Assembly: GCA_024643305.1 (NCBI GenBank)
Contig: JAHENE010000011.1
Coordinates: 1 to 17,194, forward strand
Origin: Thiobacillaceae bacterium
Lineage (GTDB): Bacteria > Pseudomonadota > Gammaproteobacteria > Burkholderiales > Thiobacillaceae
Direction of reading: 5' to 3'
DNA: 17,194 nt
The position numbers were made by a program, and so were the translations under genes. Positions 1 through 7,940 of the stretch are shown piece after piece. The notes under the pieces are model-generated. The model did no database searches. It saw only the letters and a list, made by a program, of their open reading frames with translations, and had not been told where the DNA came from. Within the stretch, counting starts at the first letter, position 1. Each line of letters starts with the position of its first letter.

Positions 1-1
1 G

Positions 2-520
2 GCTGCGCCGGAAAACCTCGAATCGGCCGCAGCCGTAAAGCCCGAACATGTTGAATCCATCATCCGGATGGCGGCTCAGGAATATGACTACGTGGTGCTC
101 GATCTTGGAAGAACCATCGATGCCATCACGCTGCGCGCGCTGGATCTGTCTGATGACATCTTCATTATTGTTCAGCTTACCCTGCCTTTCATTCGCGACT
201 GCAAACGCATGCTTGAAGCGCTTGAAGTCCTTGGCCAGCAGCGAAGCAAGCTTCGCCTGCTGGTCAACCGCTATGAGCCGGGGGGGGATATCAGCATCGA
301 CAACCTCGAACAGGTGCTGGGTCGAAGGGTTTCACAGACCATACCCAACAGCTATCACGCTGTAGCAACTTCGGTAAACCAGGGTAAACCCATCACAGTC
401 ATCGCCAAATCCGATCCGGTTTCCAAAACCCTGGTGCATATGTCGCAAGATCTTGTTCATGGCAATGAGCCTGCCCAAAAGAGAAATTCTCTGTTTGGCT
501 GGCTGAAGCATGAACGTTAA
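2..520 (+). CDS. tadZ: TadZ/CpaE-like pilus assembly ATPase, C-terminal part
   Basis: This is the 3' end of a gene that starts before the window; about 172 codons are visible. The protein belongs to the MinD/ParA-like TadZ (CpaE) group, which places the Tad pilus machine at its site in the cell. What is seen is the second half of the fold: a hydrophobic strand with Asp (YDYVVLDLG, near 86-112), a strand running into TLPFIRD, a strand ending in VNRYEPGG, and a C-terminal amphipathic tail ending FGWLKHER. The P-loop half would lie upstream. The tail overlaps the first possible ATG of the next gene, and tadA, tadB, tadC and a tadD-like gene follow, which supports the call. A run of eight G (280-287) lies in the frame, which stays open. 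Confidence 0.85.
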   Translation, partial: AAPENLESAAAVKPEHVESIIRMAAQEYDYVVLDLGRTIDAITLRALDLSDDIFIIVQLTLPFIRDCKRMLEALEVLGQQRSKLRLLVNRYEPGGDISIDNLEQVLGRRVSQTIPNSYHAVATSVNQGKPITVIAKSDPVSKTLVHMSQDLVHGNEPAQKRNSLFGWLKHER

Positions 521-521
521 C

Positions 522-526
522 GGGAG
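522..526 (+). promoter_or_regulatory. Ribosome binding site that decides the tadA start
   Basis: GGGAG lies just after the tadZ stop and 7 bp before the ATG at 534. The alternative ATG at 510 lies inside the tadZ end and has no comparable purine-rich box. This favours the shorter, 449-residue TadA. Confidence 0.6.
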
Positions 527-533
527 AAAAACC

Positions 534-1883
534 ATGCCTTCGCTCAGAGAAACCCTACAGCAATCAGGCCGCACGACATCCGGCAAGCCGGCCTCTCCCG
601 GAAGCGACGAGAACAGTTATCAGGATCTGCGCGTGCGCATCCATGGCAAGCTGCTCGACCTTATCGATCTGACGGCTCTTGAGAATGCACCTCCCGAACA
701 AGTGCGCGAGGATCTTCGAGAACTGGTCGAACGCCTTCTCATTGAGGAAAGCGTGGCGATCAATGAAACGGAACGCCGTCGTCTGGTAACCGACATCCAG
801 GATGAGGTGCTCGGCCTGGGCCCGCTTGAGCCATTGATGGCGGACCCAACCGTATCGGACATTCTGGTAAATACGCACAAGCAGATTTATGTGGAACGCC
901 TCGGCAAACTGGAACTGACACCGGTGCGTTTTGCCAACGATGCGCATTTGCTGAAGATCATCGACAAGATCGTGTCGCGCATCGGCCGGCGCGTCGACGA
1001 ATCCAGCCCCATGGTGGATGCACGCCTTCCAGACGGTTCCCGGGTCAATGCCATCATCCCCCCGCTGGCTCTGGATGGGCCGCTTTTGTCCATTCGCCGC
1101 TTTGCGGCAGTCCCCCTGCAAATGCAGGACATCATCGGATACCACACCCTGACCCCGGGCATGGCCGAAATCATGGAGGGCCTGGTCAAGGCAAAAGTAA
1201 ACATGCTGATTTCCGGCGGTACCGGTTCTGGCAAGACCACGCTGCTGAACATCCTCTCCGCCTACATTCCCGGAAGCGAGCGCATTGTGACCATCGAGGA
1301 CGCAGCGGAACTGCAAATGCAACAACCCCATGTCGTCAGGCTTGAAACCCGCCCGCCGAACATTGAGGGCAAGGGTGAGGTCACCCAGCGCGCGCTGGTA
1401 CGAAACAGCCTGCGCATGCGTCCAGACCGCATCATTGTTGGCGAAATACGGGGGGCCGAAGTACTGGACATGCTGCAGGCCATGAATACTGGCCACGAAG
1501 GTTCCATGACCACCGTACACGCCAACACGCCTCGCGACGCCTTGATTCGCCTTGAAAACATGATCGGCATGGCCGGTCTCAACCTGCCACCGAAAACCAT
1601 GCGCCAGCAGGTTTCGTCAGCCCTGTCTGTGGTCATCCAGATCGCCCGCCTGACCGATGGCAAACGCAAGATCGTCAGCGTTCAGGAAATCACCGGGATG
1701 GAGGGCGATGTCATCACCATGCAGGAAATTTTCACTTTTGAAAAAACCGGCATCGATCCGGATGGAAAGGTACTTGGTCATTTTCACGCGACTGGCATAC
1801 GCCCCAAATTCCAGCAGCGTCTGCACGTGTTTGGCATCGAATTGAAGGACGAACTGTTCGACCCATCCATAACCTACGAATAA
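534..1883 (+). CDS. tadA: TadA/CpaF secretion ATPase of the Tad pilus
   Basis: A cytoplasmic type II/IV secretion-family ATPase that powers assembly of Flp pili. From the ATG at 534 it has 449 residues, usual for CpaF. The N-terminal domain is followed by the CpaF hallmark stretch with DILVN and [11 protein letters not shown]. Walker A is [12 protein letters not shown] (residues 228-239, Lys234). An Asp-box follows (TIEDAAELQ), then Walker B with RIIVGEIRG (Glu304) and the His-box [13 protein letters not shown]. All catalytic motifs are intact. An ATG at 510 overlaps the tadZ stop and would add eight residues. The ATG at 534 is preferred because a GGGAG lies 7 bp before it. tadZ is directly upstream and tadB 9 bp downstream, so it sits in one operon. 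Confidence 0.95.
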   Translation: MPSLRETLQQSGRTTSGKPASPGSDENSYQDLRVRIHGKLLDLIDLTALENAPPEQVREDLRELVERLLIEESVAINETERRRLVTDIQDEVLGLGPLEPLMADPTVSDILVNTHKQIYVERLGKLELTPVRFANDAHLLKIIDKIVSRIGRRVDESSPMVDARLPDGSRVNAIIPPLALDGPLLSIRRFAAVPLQMQDIIGYHTLTPGMAEIMEGLVKAKVNMLISGGTGSGKTTLLNILSAYIPGSERIVTIEDAAELQMQQPHVVRLETRPPNIEGKGEVTQRALVRNSLRMRPDRIIVGEIRGAEVLDMLQAMNTGHEGSMTTVHANTPRDALIRLENMIGMAGLNLPPKTMRQQVSSALSVVIQIARLTDGKRKIVSVQEITGMEGDVITMQEIFTFEKTGIDPDGKVLGHFHATGIRPKFQQRLHVFGIELKDELFDPSITYE

Positions 1884-1892
1884 GGCGGATTC

Positions 1893-2867
1893 ATGGACAC
1901 CCTTTTCATCCTTTTCATGCTGTCGGCGTTCCTCGCCGTTGTCTTGCTGGTAGAGGGGCTCTATCACATGTGGAATGCGTCACAGGGCCCCGAAGCAAAA
2001 CGCATTGCCAAACGCCTTCAGAACATGTCCGCCAGCAGTTACGCTGGCAGGACCCCCGTAATCATCAAAAAGCGTCTCCTGAGCCAGACCCCTGCGATAG
2101 AACGATTGCTGCTCGCCATACCACGCGTACACCACCTTGATCGCCTGCTTGAGCAGGCCGGGTCCAGCCTTTCCCTGGCGCAATTCATTGCGCTGTCCTT
2201 GTCAATCGGGTTTGTACTGCTGGTGCTGGGGCTGGTATTTGACCTGCCGGGAACCCTGGTTCTGATCATTGCGCTGGCGGGTACGTTTACACCCTACGTC
2301 TACACACTCAACAACAAGCTAAAAAGGATGGATGCCATCGAACGGCAGCTGCCTGACACCCTTGACCTGATTTCGCGCGCACTCCGCGCAGGGCACTCTT
2401 TCCCAAGCGCGCTGGAAATGGTCGCCAAGGAGGGGTTGCATCCAATCGCCCAGGAATTTCGCATTGTTTCCGACGAAATCAATTTCGGCATCCCCCTTGA
2501 AGACGCCCTGAATAATCTTGCTGTACGCGTGCCCGTTACCGATCTGCGCTACTTCGTGGTCGCAGTTTTGATACAGCGCGACACTGGCGGCAATCTGGCC
2601 GAATTGCTGGACAACCTGGCCAAGCTGATGCGCGAGCGGTTCAAGCTTCTGGGCCAGGTCAAGGTACTGACCGCGGAGGGGCGACTTTCCGCATGGATTC
2701 TTACCATTCTTCCGTTCGCACTGGCTGTGTTCATCAATCTCATCAACCCTCGATTGATGGGCGTGTTATGGACCGACCCCCTCGGGCAGAAGCTGGTCGT
2801 CGCGGCCCTGCTGGGCATGCTGTTGGGGATATTCTGGATGTGGCGGATTATCAAGATCCGCGTTTGA
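1893..2867 (+). CDS. tadB: TadB, inner-membrane platform protein of the Tad pilus
   Basis: A GspF/T2SSF-family inner-membrane protein of 324 residues, expected to pair with TadC as the platform on which TadA works. An N-terminal membrane segment covers about residues 3-24. A hydrophobic pair covers about 96-137. A cytoplasmic helical T2SSF domain (about 145-255) includes the typical RQLPDTLDLISRALRAGHSF and the VLIQRDTGGNLAELL stretch. Two C-terminal membrane segments lie near 265-284 and 301-318. An AAGGCGG box lies a few bases before the ATG. The gene starts 9 bp after tadA and ends 13 bp before tadC, consistent with one transcript. It is complete and intact. Confidence 0.93.
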   Translation: MDTLFILFMLSAFLAVVLLVEGLYHMWNASQGPEAKRIAKRLQNMSASSYAGRTPVIIKKRLLSQTPAIERLLLAIPRVHHLDRLLEQAGSSLSLAQFIALSLSIGFVLLVLGLVFDLPGTLVLIIALAGTFTPYVYTLNNKLKRMDAIERQLPDTLDLISRALRAGHSFPSALEMVAKEGLHPIAQEFRIVSDEINFGIPLEDALNNLAVRVPVTDLRYFVVAVLIQRDTGGNLAELLDNLAKLMRERFKLLGQVKVLTAEGRLSAWILTILPFALAVFINLINPRLMGVLWTDPLGQKLVVAALLGMLLGIFWMWRIIKIRV

Positions 2868-2880
2868 TGGAGAAACAGCC

Positions 2881-3819
2881 ATGAATCTCACGCAAATTCT
2901 TATCCTTGTCCTGGTGTTTCTTTCTGTCACTCTTCTTGTAGGCGGCCTGTTTGTCCTGTTCACCCCGGGGGCTGTCAGCCAGCGCCTGGGGAAAATGGAA
3001 CCAACCCTATCAGGGCAGACTGCTGGCGAGGATGTCTGGCAAACCCGGGTGGTAAAAATTCTGGGACCGGTTGCAAGCCTGGCCACCCCGAAAGAAGGTT
3101 GGGAACATTCGCCCCTGCGCCAGCATTTCATGAATGCAGGGTGGCGGGGTGAGAACGTAGCCCCCATCTTCTTTGGTGCAAAGGCCATGCTAACTTTCAT
3201 TCTTCCCGGCATCACCTTGCTGGCGATGGAAATCGCCGGCGTCCCGATGAAAGACCGCCAGTTGATGATCGTGGTATTGGGCATGGCTGCGGCAGGCTAC
3301 TACCTGCCGAGCGCGATCCTGACCAGACGGGCATTCACTCGCAAGCGCGATGTATTCGAGGGGCTGCCCGATGCCGTGGATTTGATGATGGTCTGCCTGG
3401 AAGCAGGCTTGGGACTTGACGCGGCAATCTCCAGGGTGGCGCAGGAAATTCGCCTGAAAAGCCCCGAACTGGCGGATGAGCTTTATCTGGTCGGCCTGGA
3501 GTTGCGTGCGGGTTCCTCGCGCGAAAGAGCACTGCGCAACATGGCCTTGCGTACCGGCGTGGAAGAGATGGACGAACTGGTGACAATGCTCATCCAGTGC
3601 GACCGGTTTGGCGCCAGCATCGCCGACTCGCTGCGTGTTCAGGCCGACACCCTGCGCACGAAACGTCGCCAACGCGCCGAGGAGGAAGCGGCCAAAACCC
3701 CGGTCAAGCTGCTGTTCCCGCTTATTTTCTTCATTTTCCCCGCGTTGCTGCTAGTGTTAATGGGACCAGCCATCATTGGCATCTACCGCGTTCTGGTGCC
3801 GGTAATGACCGGCGGTTAG
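2881..3819 (+). CDS. tadC: TadC, inner-membrane platform protein of the Tad pilus
   Basis: The second GspF/T2SSF-family platform protein of the Tad machine, 312 residues. An N-terminal membrane segment (about 5-27) is followed by a soluble stretch with GWEHSPLRQHFMNAGWR. A membrane pair covers about 98-147. The T2SSF helical domain (about 158-268) has GLPDAVDLMMVCLEAGLGLD and LIQCDRFGASIADSLR, both characteristic of TadC. A C-terminal membrane segment covers about 275-300. GGAGA lies 7 bp before the ATG. Its stop codon overlaps the ribosome binding site of the next gene. It is intact and of usual length. Confidence 0.93.
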   Translation: MNLTQILILVLVFLSVTLLVGGLFVLFTPGAVSQRLGKMEPTLSGQTAGEDVWQTRVVKILGPVASLATPKEGWEHSPLRQHFMNAGWRGENVAPIFFGAKAMLTFILPGITLLAMEIAGVPMKDRQLMIVVLGMAAAGYYLPSAILTRRAFTRKRDVFEGLPDAVDLMMVCLEAGLGLDAAISRVAQEIRLKSPELADELYLVGLELRAGSSRERALRNMALRTGVEEMDELVTMLIQCDRFGASIADSLRVQADTLRTKRRQRAEEEAAKTPVKLLFPLIFFIFPALLLVLMGPAIIGIYRVLVPVMTGG

Positions 3820-3824
3820 GAGGA
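3818..3824 (+). promoter_or_regulatory. Strong Shine-Dalgarno overlapping the tadC stop
   Basis: AGGAGGA begins inside the TAG stop of tadC and precedes the ATG at 3829 by 4-5 bp. This arrangement is typical of translational coupling and makes the start of the lipoprotein gene secure. Confidence 0.65.
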
Positions 3825-3828
3825 CATC

Positions 3829-5118
3829 ATGTTAAAAACCACCCTCAAAATTTTGCCCGCAGCCATTCTTCTGGCTGCATGTGCCCAGACCCAGGAAAAA
3901 CTGGCCGATCTCAACATCCAGCCTTTTCAGGAAATCCGGCACAGCTACGATCAGGCGCTTGCCCTGTACCAGATGGGCCGCTATTACCAAGGACAGCTTC
4001 GATACCGGCAGGCGGAAGCAGCCTATCGCAAGTCACTGGAGGTCGAACCGGGCATGGTGGACGCCTGGAATGCACTTGGGACTGTTTATGCTGAAACCGG
4101 CGATCTGCCCCGTGCACGTTCGATGTTTGAGCAGGCCTTGAAGCACGACCCCCAGTCGGGTTACACCTATAACAACCTGGGTTACGTGCATTATCTCGAA
4201 GGCAACAATGAAGCGGCCACGGAAGCTTTCAAGCACGCCCTGCGGCTGGAAGGCAGCAGCGTTAAGGCCCGCCAGAACCTTGTGCTTGTATATAGCCGTA
4301 TGGGCATGAAAGACCAGATCGCCAGCACCGGGGCGACTTCCTCTGTTGAAGAGCGGCCCTCCGAAACCCAGTCTACTTCCCTACAGGAAAAGTCCACCGA
4401 GCCAACCGCTGTAGCAGAGGTTCCTACCGCCAAATGGGTCCAGGTTTCTTCTTCCATATATGAAGCGCAACTCCAGCCGACCATCAAGCAGCCCGATACT
4501 GTCAGTCCTGCCGAAAAACCGCAAAGCGCCAACAGCCTTATCGCCGCATCCGTCGAGCCCGTGAAGCCGGCAGTACAAAACATGGTTTCCGTGACTGCGC
4601 CGACCACGGCAGAAGCAAAGCTTCCGGCAATTGCCGCATCGCAGCCCCCGCGCCAGCCCGAACCTGCCCTCAAACTTTCTTACACACAGCTTCCAATGCA
4701 ACAAGCGGTAGTCATGCGTACCTCTGCCTCTGCAGGTGGCATCCCGGATTTAACTCTAGGTCGCTGGGGCACGGAAGTTTCCAACGGCAATGGCATACGC
4801 GGATTTGCAGCCCGCATGGCGCACTATTTTTCGGGTTTTGGCATTACAAAGGCCCGCCTGACCAACCAGAAACCTTTTGTGGAAACACATACCCGCATCG
4901 AGTACAGGCCGGGCAGCGAGGGTGAAGCAGTACAACTCAATGCCCTTTTGCCAAAGGCTGTACCGCATGTGGCCTCAAACTCGCTCAGGTCTGACATCCG
5001 TGTACGCCTGGTATTGGGCCATGACTTGCGCCGCGACATCACGGTATGGGAAAACTACCTGAATGGGGATACGAAAGTGGCGATTGCGCCAGAAGGACTG
5101 AAACTGCCGCAGATCTGA
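3829..5118 (+). CDS. tadD: TadD-like TPR lipoprotein with C-terminal LytR_C-like domain
   Basis: A 429-residue lipoprotein expected at the outer membrane, in the TadD position of the Tad operon. A signal peptide with lipobox LLAAC puts the modified Cys at residue 18. About three tetratricopeptide repeats follow (residues 40-160, for example AWNALGTVYAETGDLPRARS and YNNLGYVHYLEGNNEAATEA). A long linker rich in Pro, Thr, Ser and Ala runs from about 160 to 305. The C-terminal part (about 311-405) contains EVSNGNGIRGFAARMAHYF, an IEYRPGSEGEA segment and RVRLVLGHDL, which match the LytR C-terminal domain pattern. A simple TadD has only the TPR part, so this is an extended version. The strong Shine-Dalgarno fixes the start. 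It is the last gene of the operon and is followed by a hairpin. Confidence 0.85.
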   Translation: MLKTTLKILPAAILLAACAQTQEKLADLNIQPFQEIRHSYDQALALYQMGRYYQGQLRYRQAEAAYRKSLEVEPGMVDAWNALGTVYAETGDLPRARSMFEQALKHDPQSGYTYNNLGYVHYLEGNNEAATEAFKHALRLEGSSVKARQNLVLVYSRMGMKDQIASTGATSSVEERPSETQSTSLQEKSTEPTAVAEVPTAKWVQVSSSIYEAQLQPTIKQPDTVSPAEKPQSANSLIAASVEPVKPAVQNMVSVTAPTTAEAKLPAIAASQPPRQPEPALKLSYTQLPMQQAVVMRTSASAGGIPDLTLGRWGTEVSNGNGIRGFAARMAHYFSGFGITKARLTNQKPFVETHTRIEYRPGSEGEAVQLNALLPKAVPHVASNSLRSDIRVRLVLGHDLRRDITVWENYLNGDTKVAIAPEGLKLPQI

Positions 5119-5130
5119 ACTTATCGATCA

Positions 5131-5158
5131 TGCGCCCGGGCTATTTAATGCGGGCGCA
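5131..5158. terminator. Candidate bidirectional terminator between convergent operons
   Basis: TGCGCCCG (5131-5138) and CGGGCGCA (5151-5158) form a perfect 8-bp GC-rich stem with a 12-nt AT-rich loop. It lies 12 bp after the Tad operon stop and overlaps the last codons of the opposing gene. The T-tract is weak on both strands. Its position between convergent genes supports a terminator role. Confidence 0.6.
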
Positions 5159-5720
5159 ATTTCGCCAGTTCGTCCAGCAGGTTGAACAACAACTCTTTTC
5201 CCAGCGGCCCCATGCCCTTTCCAAGCTTGTCGGGGTCGCGTTCACCGTCCACCAGACGACGCATGATGCCACCTAAACGCGCCATGTCGCCGCCGGCCCT
5301 CACCATCTGCTCGGCCATGTTGGCCAGGGCAGAAAAAGCCTTTACGTCGCCACTGCCCGCAGCCTGAATCATCGCTGCCAGTCCGGGAGCGGCGGCAGCG
5401 CCATCCGGTTGCTGAATGGGTGGCAGGGTTGCGGGGTTGTTGATGCCGCGCAGGATGGCGTCGACAAGTATGCGGTCTTCTTCGTCCAGGCCCAGCTTGA
5501 TGTCTTCGCCACGCCGGCCGTCGATGATATGGCGGATGGCAGCCGCCAATTTGCTCCAGCCAGCCTGCTCGGCAGCCCTGAGCTGTTCCTGCAATTCCGG
5601 CAACTGCGCGCGGTCGCGCAGCGCGCTCACGACTGCATGTATGAATTGCGCATGCAGGCGCAATACCTGCTCAACAGCATCGGGAAACTGGGCCATATGG
5701 AAGTCTTCAGGGCTTGGCAA
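5145..5720 (-). CDS. Unrecognised Ala-rich helical protein with an internal repeat
   Basis: A soluble, predicted all-helical protein of 191 residues with no signal peptide or membrane segment; I do not recognise its family. Two stretches look homologous to each other. Residues about 55-91 (with WSKLAAAIRHIIDGRRGED) and about 146-185 (with MARLGGIMRRLVDGERDPD) share the pattern L-x3-[IM]-R-x-[IL]-[IV]-D-G-x-R. The linker between them is rich in Pro and Ala. I recall similar modules at the ends of bacterial TPR proteins, but that is memory, not a search. The longest frame opens with TTG at 5720, 9 bp after the upstream stop, with AAGGA 13 bp before it. An ATG at 5696 would remove eight residues and has no clear ribosome binding site. 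It is the last gene of the minus-strand run, behind the globin-reductase fusion. Confidence 0.75.
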   Translation of the reverse strand: MPSPEDFHMAQFPDAVEQVLRLHAQFIHAVVSALRDRAQLPELQEQLRAAEQAGWSKLAAAIRHIIDGRRGEDIKLGLDEEDRILVDAILRGINNPATLPPIQQPDGAAAAPGLAAMIQAAGSGDVKAFSALANMAEQMVRAGGDMARLGGIMRRLVDGERDPDKLGKGMGPLGKELLFNLLDELAKLRPH

Positions 5721-5729
5721 ACCCCATTT

Positions 5730-7301
5730 TCATTCCTTGTGGCAAGCGCTGCAATAGATATGGCCAAGACGCAGGTGGTAACGAACTTCTTCTCCCGGCT
5801 CCAACACGCGTTCGCAGCTATCGCACATCGCACCCACTTCAATCACGGTATGCCCGAAACCATCCACGGGGAGCTCTACACCGTCCAGCATGCGGCCGAA
5901 CGCCTTGTATTTGACGATGTCACCGCGATAGCTCTCCTCGATCGCGCGCCAGCGTTCGATCAGGTGCTCGGCCAGACCATGCTCTCTGATAACTGTCGTC
6001 ATCAGATTCTCCCGGTAATCAAACACCTCATCCGGGATCACCATCCAGTGATGCGCGTTGCGCGGCCTGTCGCCAAAATACATTTTTTCGCCGGTAAATA
6101 CCTGACGCAAGAAGGAATAAACCTTCTCGATCAGGCGCTGTTTGGTCACCCCTTGGAAATAGGGCGACAGCACAGGATCATCAAAAACCCGGGTGTAAAA
6201 ATCGGTAAGGATGGCTTCCATCAGCTTGCCCTCTCCCAGCGCAGCCCACATCTCCGGGTCCGGCGGAAATTCACGGCGGTCGGATCCGGGCGCCGCCGGC
6301 TTTGGCTCCGGGGGGGTGCGCGGGCTTGTGCGAAGATCCTTCAGCACAAACGAATCATCGAAAATTTCACCTTGTTCTGCGCCTGACAAAACCGCAAGGG
6401 CTGCCGCGCTTTCCACCATGTCGGGGTTTCCGGCCAGGTGTATGCGCCACCCTTTCAGATTGTCATGCTGGGCAAAAGCAATGGCATTCGCCCTGCCCTG
6501 GCGAAAATGCTCTGGGGCCGTTTCCCGCGACACGCAAGGGACATATTTGAAATTCGGGTTCTTGTCCGCAATCTCGCGTAATGCCTCAACCAGGTAAAGT
6601 CCATCGCGCAGTGAACTGCCGTGATACAAACAAATTTCCCCGGTGTGTCCCGCGGCAAGCGCGGAACGGGCAATGCCCATTAGAGGCGCAAGCCCAGTGC
6701 CCGTACCCACCAGCAACATGCTCTGGTCCGGCCTGCCGGGTTCGTAGAAACAATCGCCGTTGGGCCCCTGGATATCGATTTCGCTGTTGACTTCCAGCTC
6801 ATCGATCAGCCAGTTGCTCATCACGCCATTTTTCATGCGCTTGACATGCAACTCAAGGTAATAATCCTCGCCCGGCACGCTGGCCAGCGAGTAGCTGCGG
6901 CTGATGCCGTCAGGGCGGCGCAGGTTGATGAACTGGCCAGAGCGATAATTCACCTCCAGGGAAGGCTCGAGCTGGATGCGGAAAACATCCTTGGCGATTT
7001 GTTCTTTGGAGGCGACCATGGCCTTGAAGTAAAGATCGTCATCCGCGGGCGGACTGAATTCCATGTCCTGTTCCGGCCTGCACAGACAGGCAAGGAAATA
7101 GTCCTTCGCCACCAGGCTATCCTTCAGCCCCTTCTGCGAACCCTGGGCCGGTTTGCCGCTCATAGAGCGCTGCAGGCAAACCTGACACACGCCATTGCGG
7201 CAGGAAAACGGCAAGTTCACACCCTGTCGCAGGAATGCATCCAGTACGGATTCGCCATCGCGGCAGCTATAGGTCTTGCCCTGATAGGTAATGTCAGTCA
7301 T
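5730..7301 (-). CDS. Ferredoxin-FNR reductase-truncated globin fusion with CxxC tail
   Basis: A 523-residue soluble fusion. Residues 1-90 form a plant-type [2Fe-2S] ferredoxin with ligands Cys34, Cys39, Cys42 and Cys72. Residues 95-320 are an FNR-type reductase with flavin motif RSYS (135-138) and NAD(P)-binding GTGTGLAP (199-206). A Pro-rich linker (about 326-347) follows. Residues about 350-470 look like a truncated haemoglobin: FYTRVFDDPVLSPYF with the B10-like Tyr369, and NAHHWMVI with probable proximal His417. A tail carries two CxxC pairs (493/496, 517/520), perhaps binding metal. Classical flavohaemoglobins have the globin first and a different fold, so this is an analogous, reversed design. 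By analogy it may reduce its own haem for NO or O2 chemistry; that is inference. The ATG overlaps the preceding gene by 8 bp. The linker contains a run of seven C on the coding strand. Confidence 0.9.
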   Translation of the reverse strand: MTDITYQGKTYSCRDGESVLDAFLRQGVNLPFSCRNGVCQVCLQRSMSGKPAQGSQKGLKDSLVAKDYFLACLCRPEQDMEFSPPADDDLYFKAMVASKEQIAKDVFRIQLEPSLEVNYRSGQFINLRRPDGISRSYSLASVPGEDYYLELHVKRMKNGVMSNWLIDELEVNSEIDIQGPNGDCFYEPGRPDQSMLLVGTGTGLAPLMGIARSALAAGHTGEICLYHGSSLRDGLYLVEALREIADKNPNFKYVPCVSRETAPEHFRQGRANAIAFAQHDNLKGWRIHLAGNPDMVESAAALAVLSGAEQGEIFDDSFVLKDLRTSPRTPPEPKPAAPGSDRREFPPDPEMWAALGEGKLMEAILTDFYTRVFDDPVLSPYFQGVTKQRLIEKVYSFLRQVFTGEKMYFGDRPRNAHHWMVIPDEVFDYRENLMTTVIREHGLAEHLIERWRAIEESYRGDIVKYKAFGRMLDGVELPVDGFGHTVIEVGAMCDSCERVLEPGEEVRYHLRLGHIYCSACHKE

Positions 7302-7698
7302 TGCTGGTATTTCCGTTATTTATTTCTTCGCCACAACCGCAACCGCATTCGGGTACTTTGGTGCAGCTTTCCTTGGGTAAATTAAGATTTAGTGCTTTAC
7401 GGGATAACTGGACAATATTTTCTACGCCCACACTTATCGCCACCTGCAACATGGGGTCGTCATTGCAGTTGTATTCCCTGCACACGCGCGGCCGCCTATC
7501 CCAGATGTTGCAGCGATACGTCACGCGATCCAGATACACGCATAAGCCATCCGGCGCCTTGTCAATGCAGTTCTTGCGCGTCAACCCATCCGCCGCGAGT
7601 GGACGTTCGTTTTCGTCGTAGCGCACCAGCAATCTGCAGCAGTATGTGCTGCAACCTAGCCGGCGCCCGATTTCACAATCCAATATGCTGTCGCTCAT
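7294..7698 (-). CDS. YkgJ-type cysteine-cluster protein
   Basis: A 134-residue protein rich in cysteine: Cys8, 16, 20, 21, 44, 53, 63, 73 and 78, plus a C-terminal group at 112, 118, 120 and 122. The spacing with CSTYCCRLLV, then DGLCVYLD, RCNIWDRRPRVCREYNC, matches the YkgJ / zinc- or iron-chelating (UPF0153-like) family. The biochemical role of that family is poorly known, but metal or iron-sulphur binding is likely. The acidic C-terminal CGCGCG stretch is an extra metal-binding-like tail. The ATG at 7698 has only a weak ribosome binding site. Its end overlaps the start of the ferredoxin-reductase-globin gene by 8 bp, which suggests coupled translation and perhaps a role in its metal centres; that link is inference. 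Confidence 0.85.
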   Translation of the reverse strand: MSDSILDCEIGRRLGCSTYCCRLLVRYDENERPLAADGLTRKNCIDKAPDGLCVYLDRVTYRCNIWDRRPRVCREYNCNDDPMLQVAISVGVENIVQLSRKALNLNLPKESCTKVPECGCGCGEEINNGNTSND

Positions 7699-7735
7699 TT
7701 CTGCCCGTTTTTACCAAAACTGCAGAAACAATCAA

Positions 7736-7885
7736 CTAGCTGATGCCCACCATGGCCAGCACCGCCGGCACTGCGAGCCAAAGCAGTCCTTTGGCCAGAA
7801 AAAACAGAAACCCGCCAACACCGATACGCTTCAACCAGGCTGAGTGAAGCTTGGGTTCAAACAGCACTCCATTCATGGTCTTCAT
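7736..7885 (-). CDS. Small 49-residue membrane protein
   Basis: A short frame of 49 codons starting ATG at 7885 and stopping TAG at 7736-7738. It begins MKTMNGVLFEPKLHSAW and then has a basic LKR followed by one long hydrophobic stretch (about residues 21-47, with GFLFFLAKGLLWLAVPAVLA). This would give one or two short inner-membrane helices. A purine-rich AAGAGG lies 5 bp before the ATG on the coding strand. The gene sits between the roadblock gene and the YkgJ-type gene in the same direction, with gaps of 55 and 37 bp, and it fills most of an otherwise empty interval. I do not recognise a family. The ribosome binding site and membrane pattern make a real gene likely. Confidence 0.65.
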   Translation of the reverse strand: MKTMNGVLFEPKLHSAWLKRIGVGGFLFFLAKGLLWLAVPAVLAMVGIS

Positions 7886-7940
7886 GTTGACCTCTTGTTA
7901 AATTATTTGCCAAATACCGAACGTAACTTTCGATTAACGC

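Noticed and set aside
564..1520. A 318-codon frame on the minus strand opposite tadA
   Set aside because: It lies fully within the well supported tadA gene, has no recognisable domain and is rich in residues expected from reading GC-rich coding DNA backwards.
5409..6386. A 325-codon plus-strand frame opposite the globin-reductase fusion
   Set aside because: The minus-strand frame has clear globin and reductase motifs over the same bases; the plus frame has none and also crosses two minus-strand genes.
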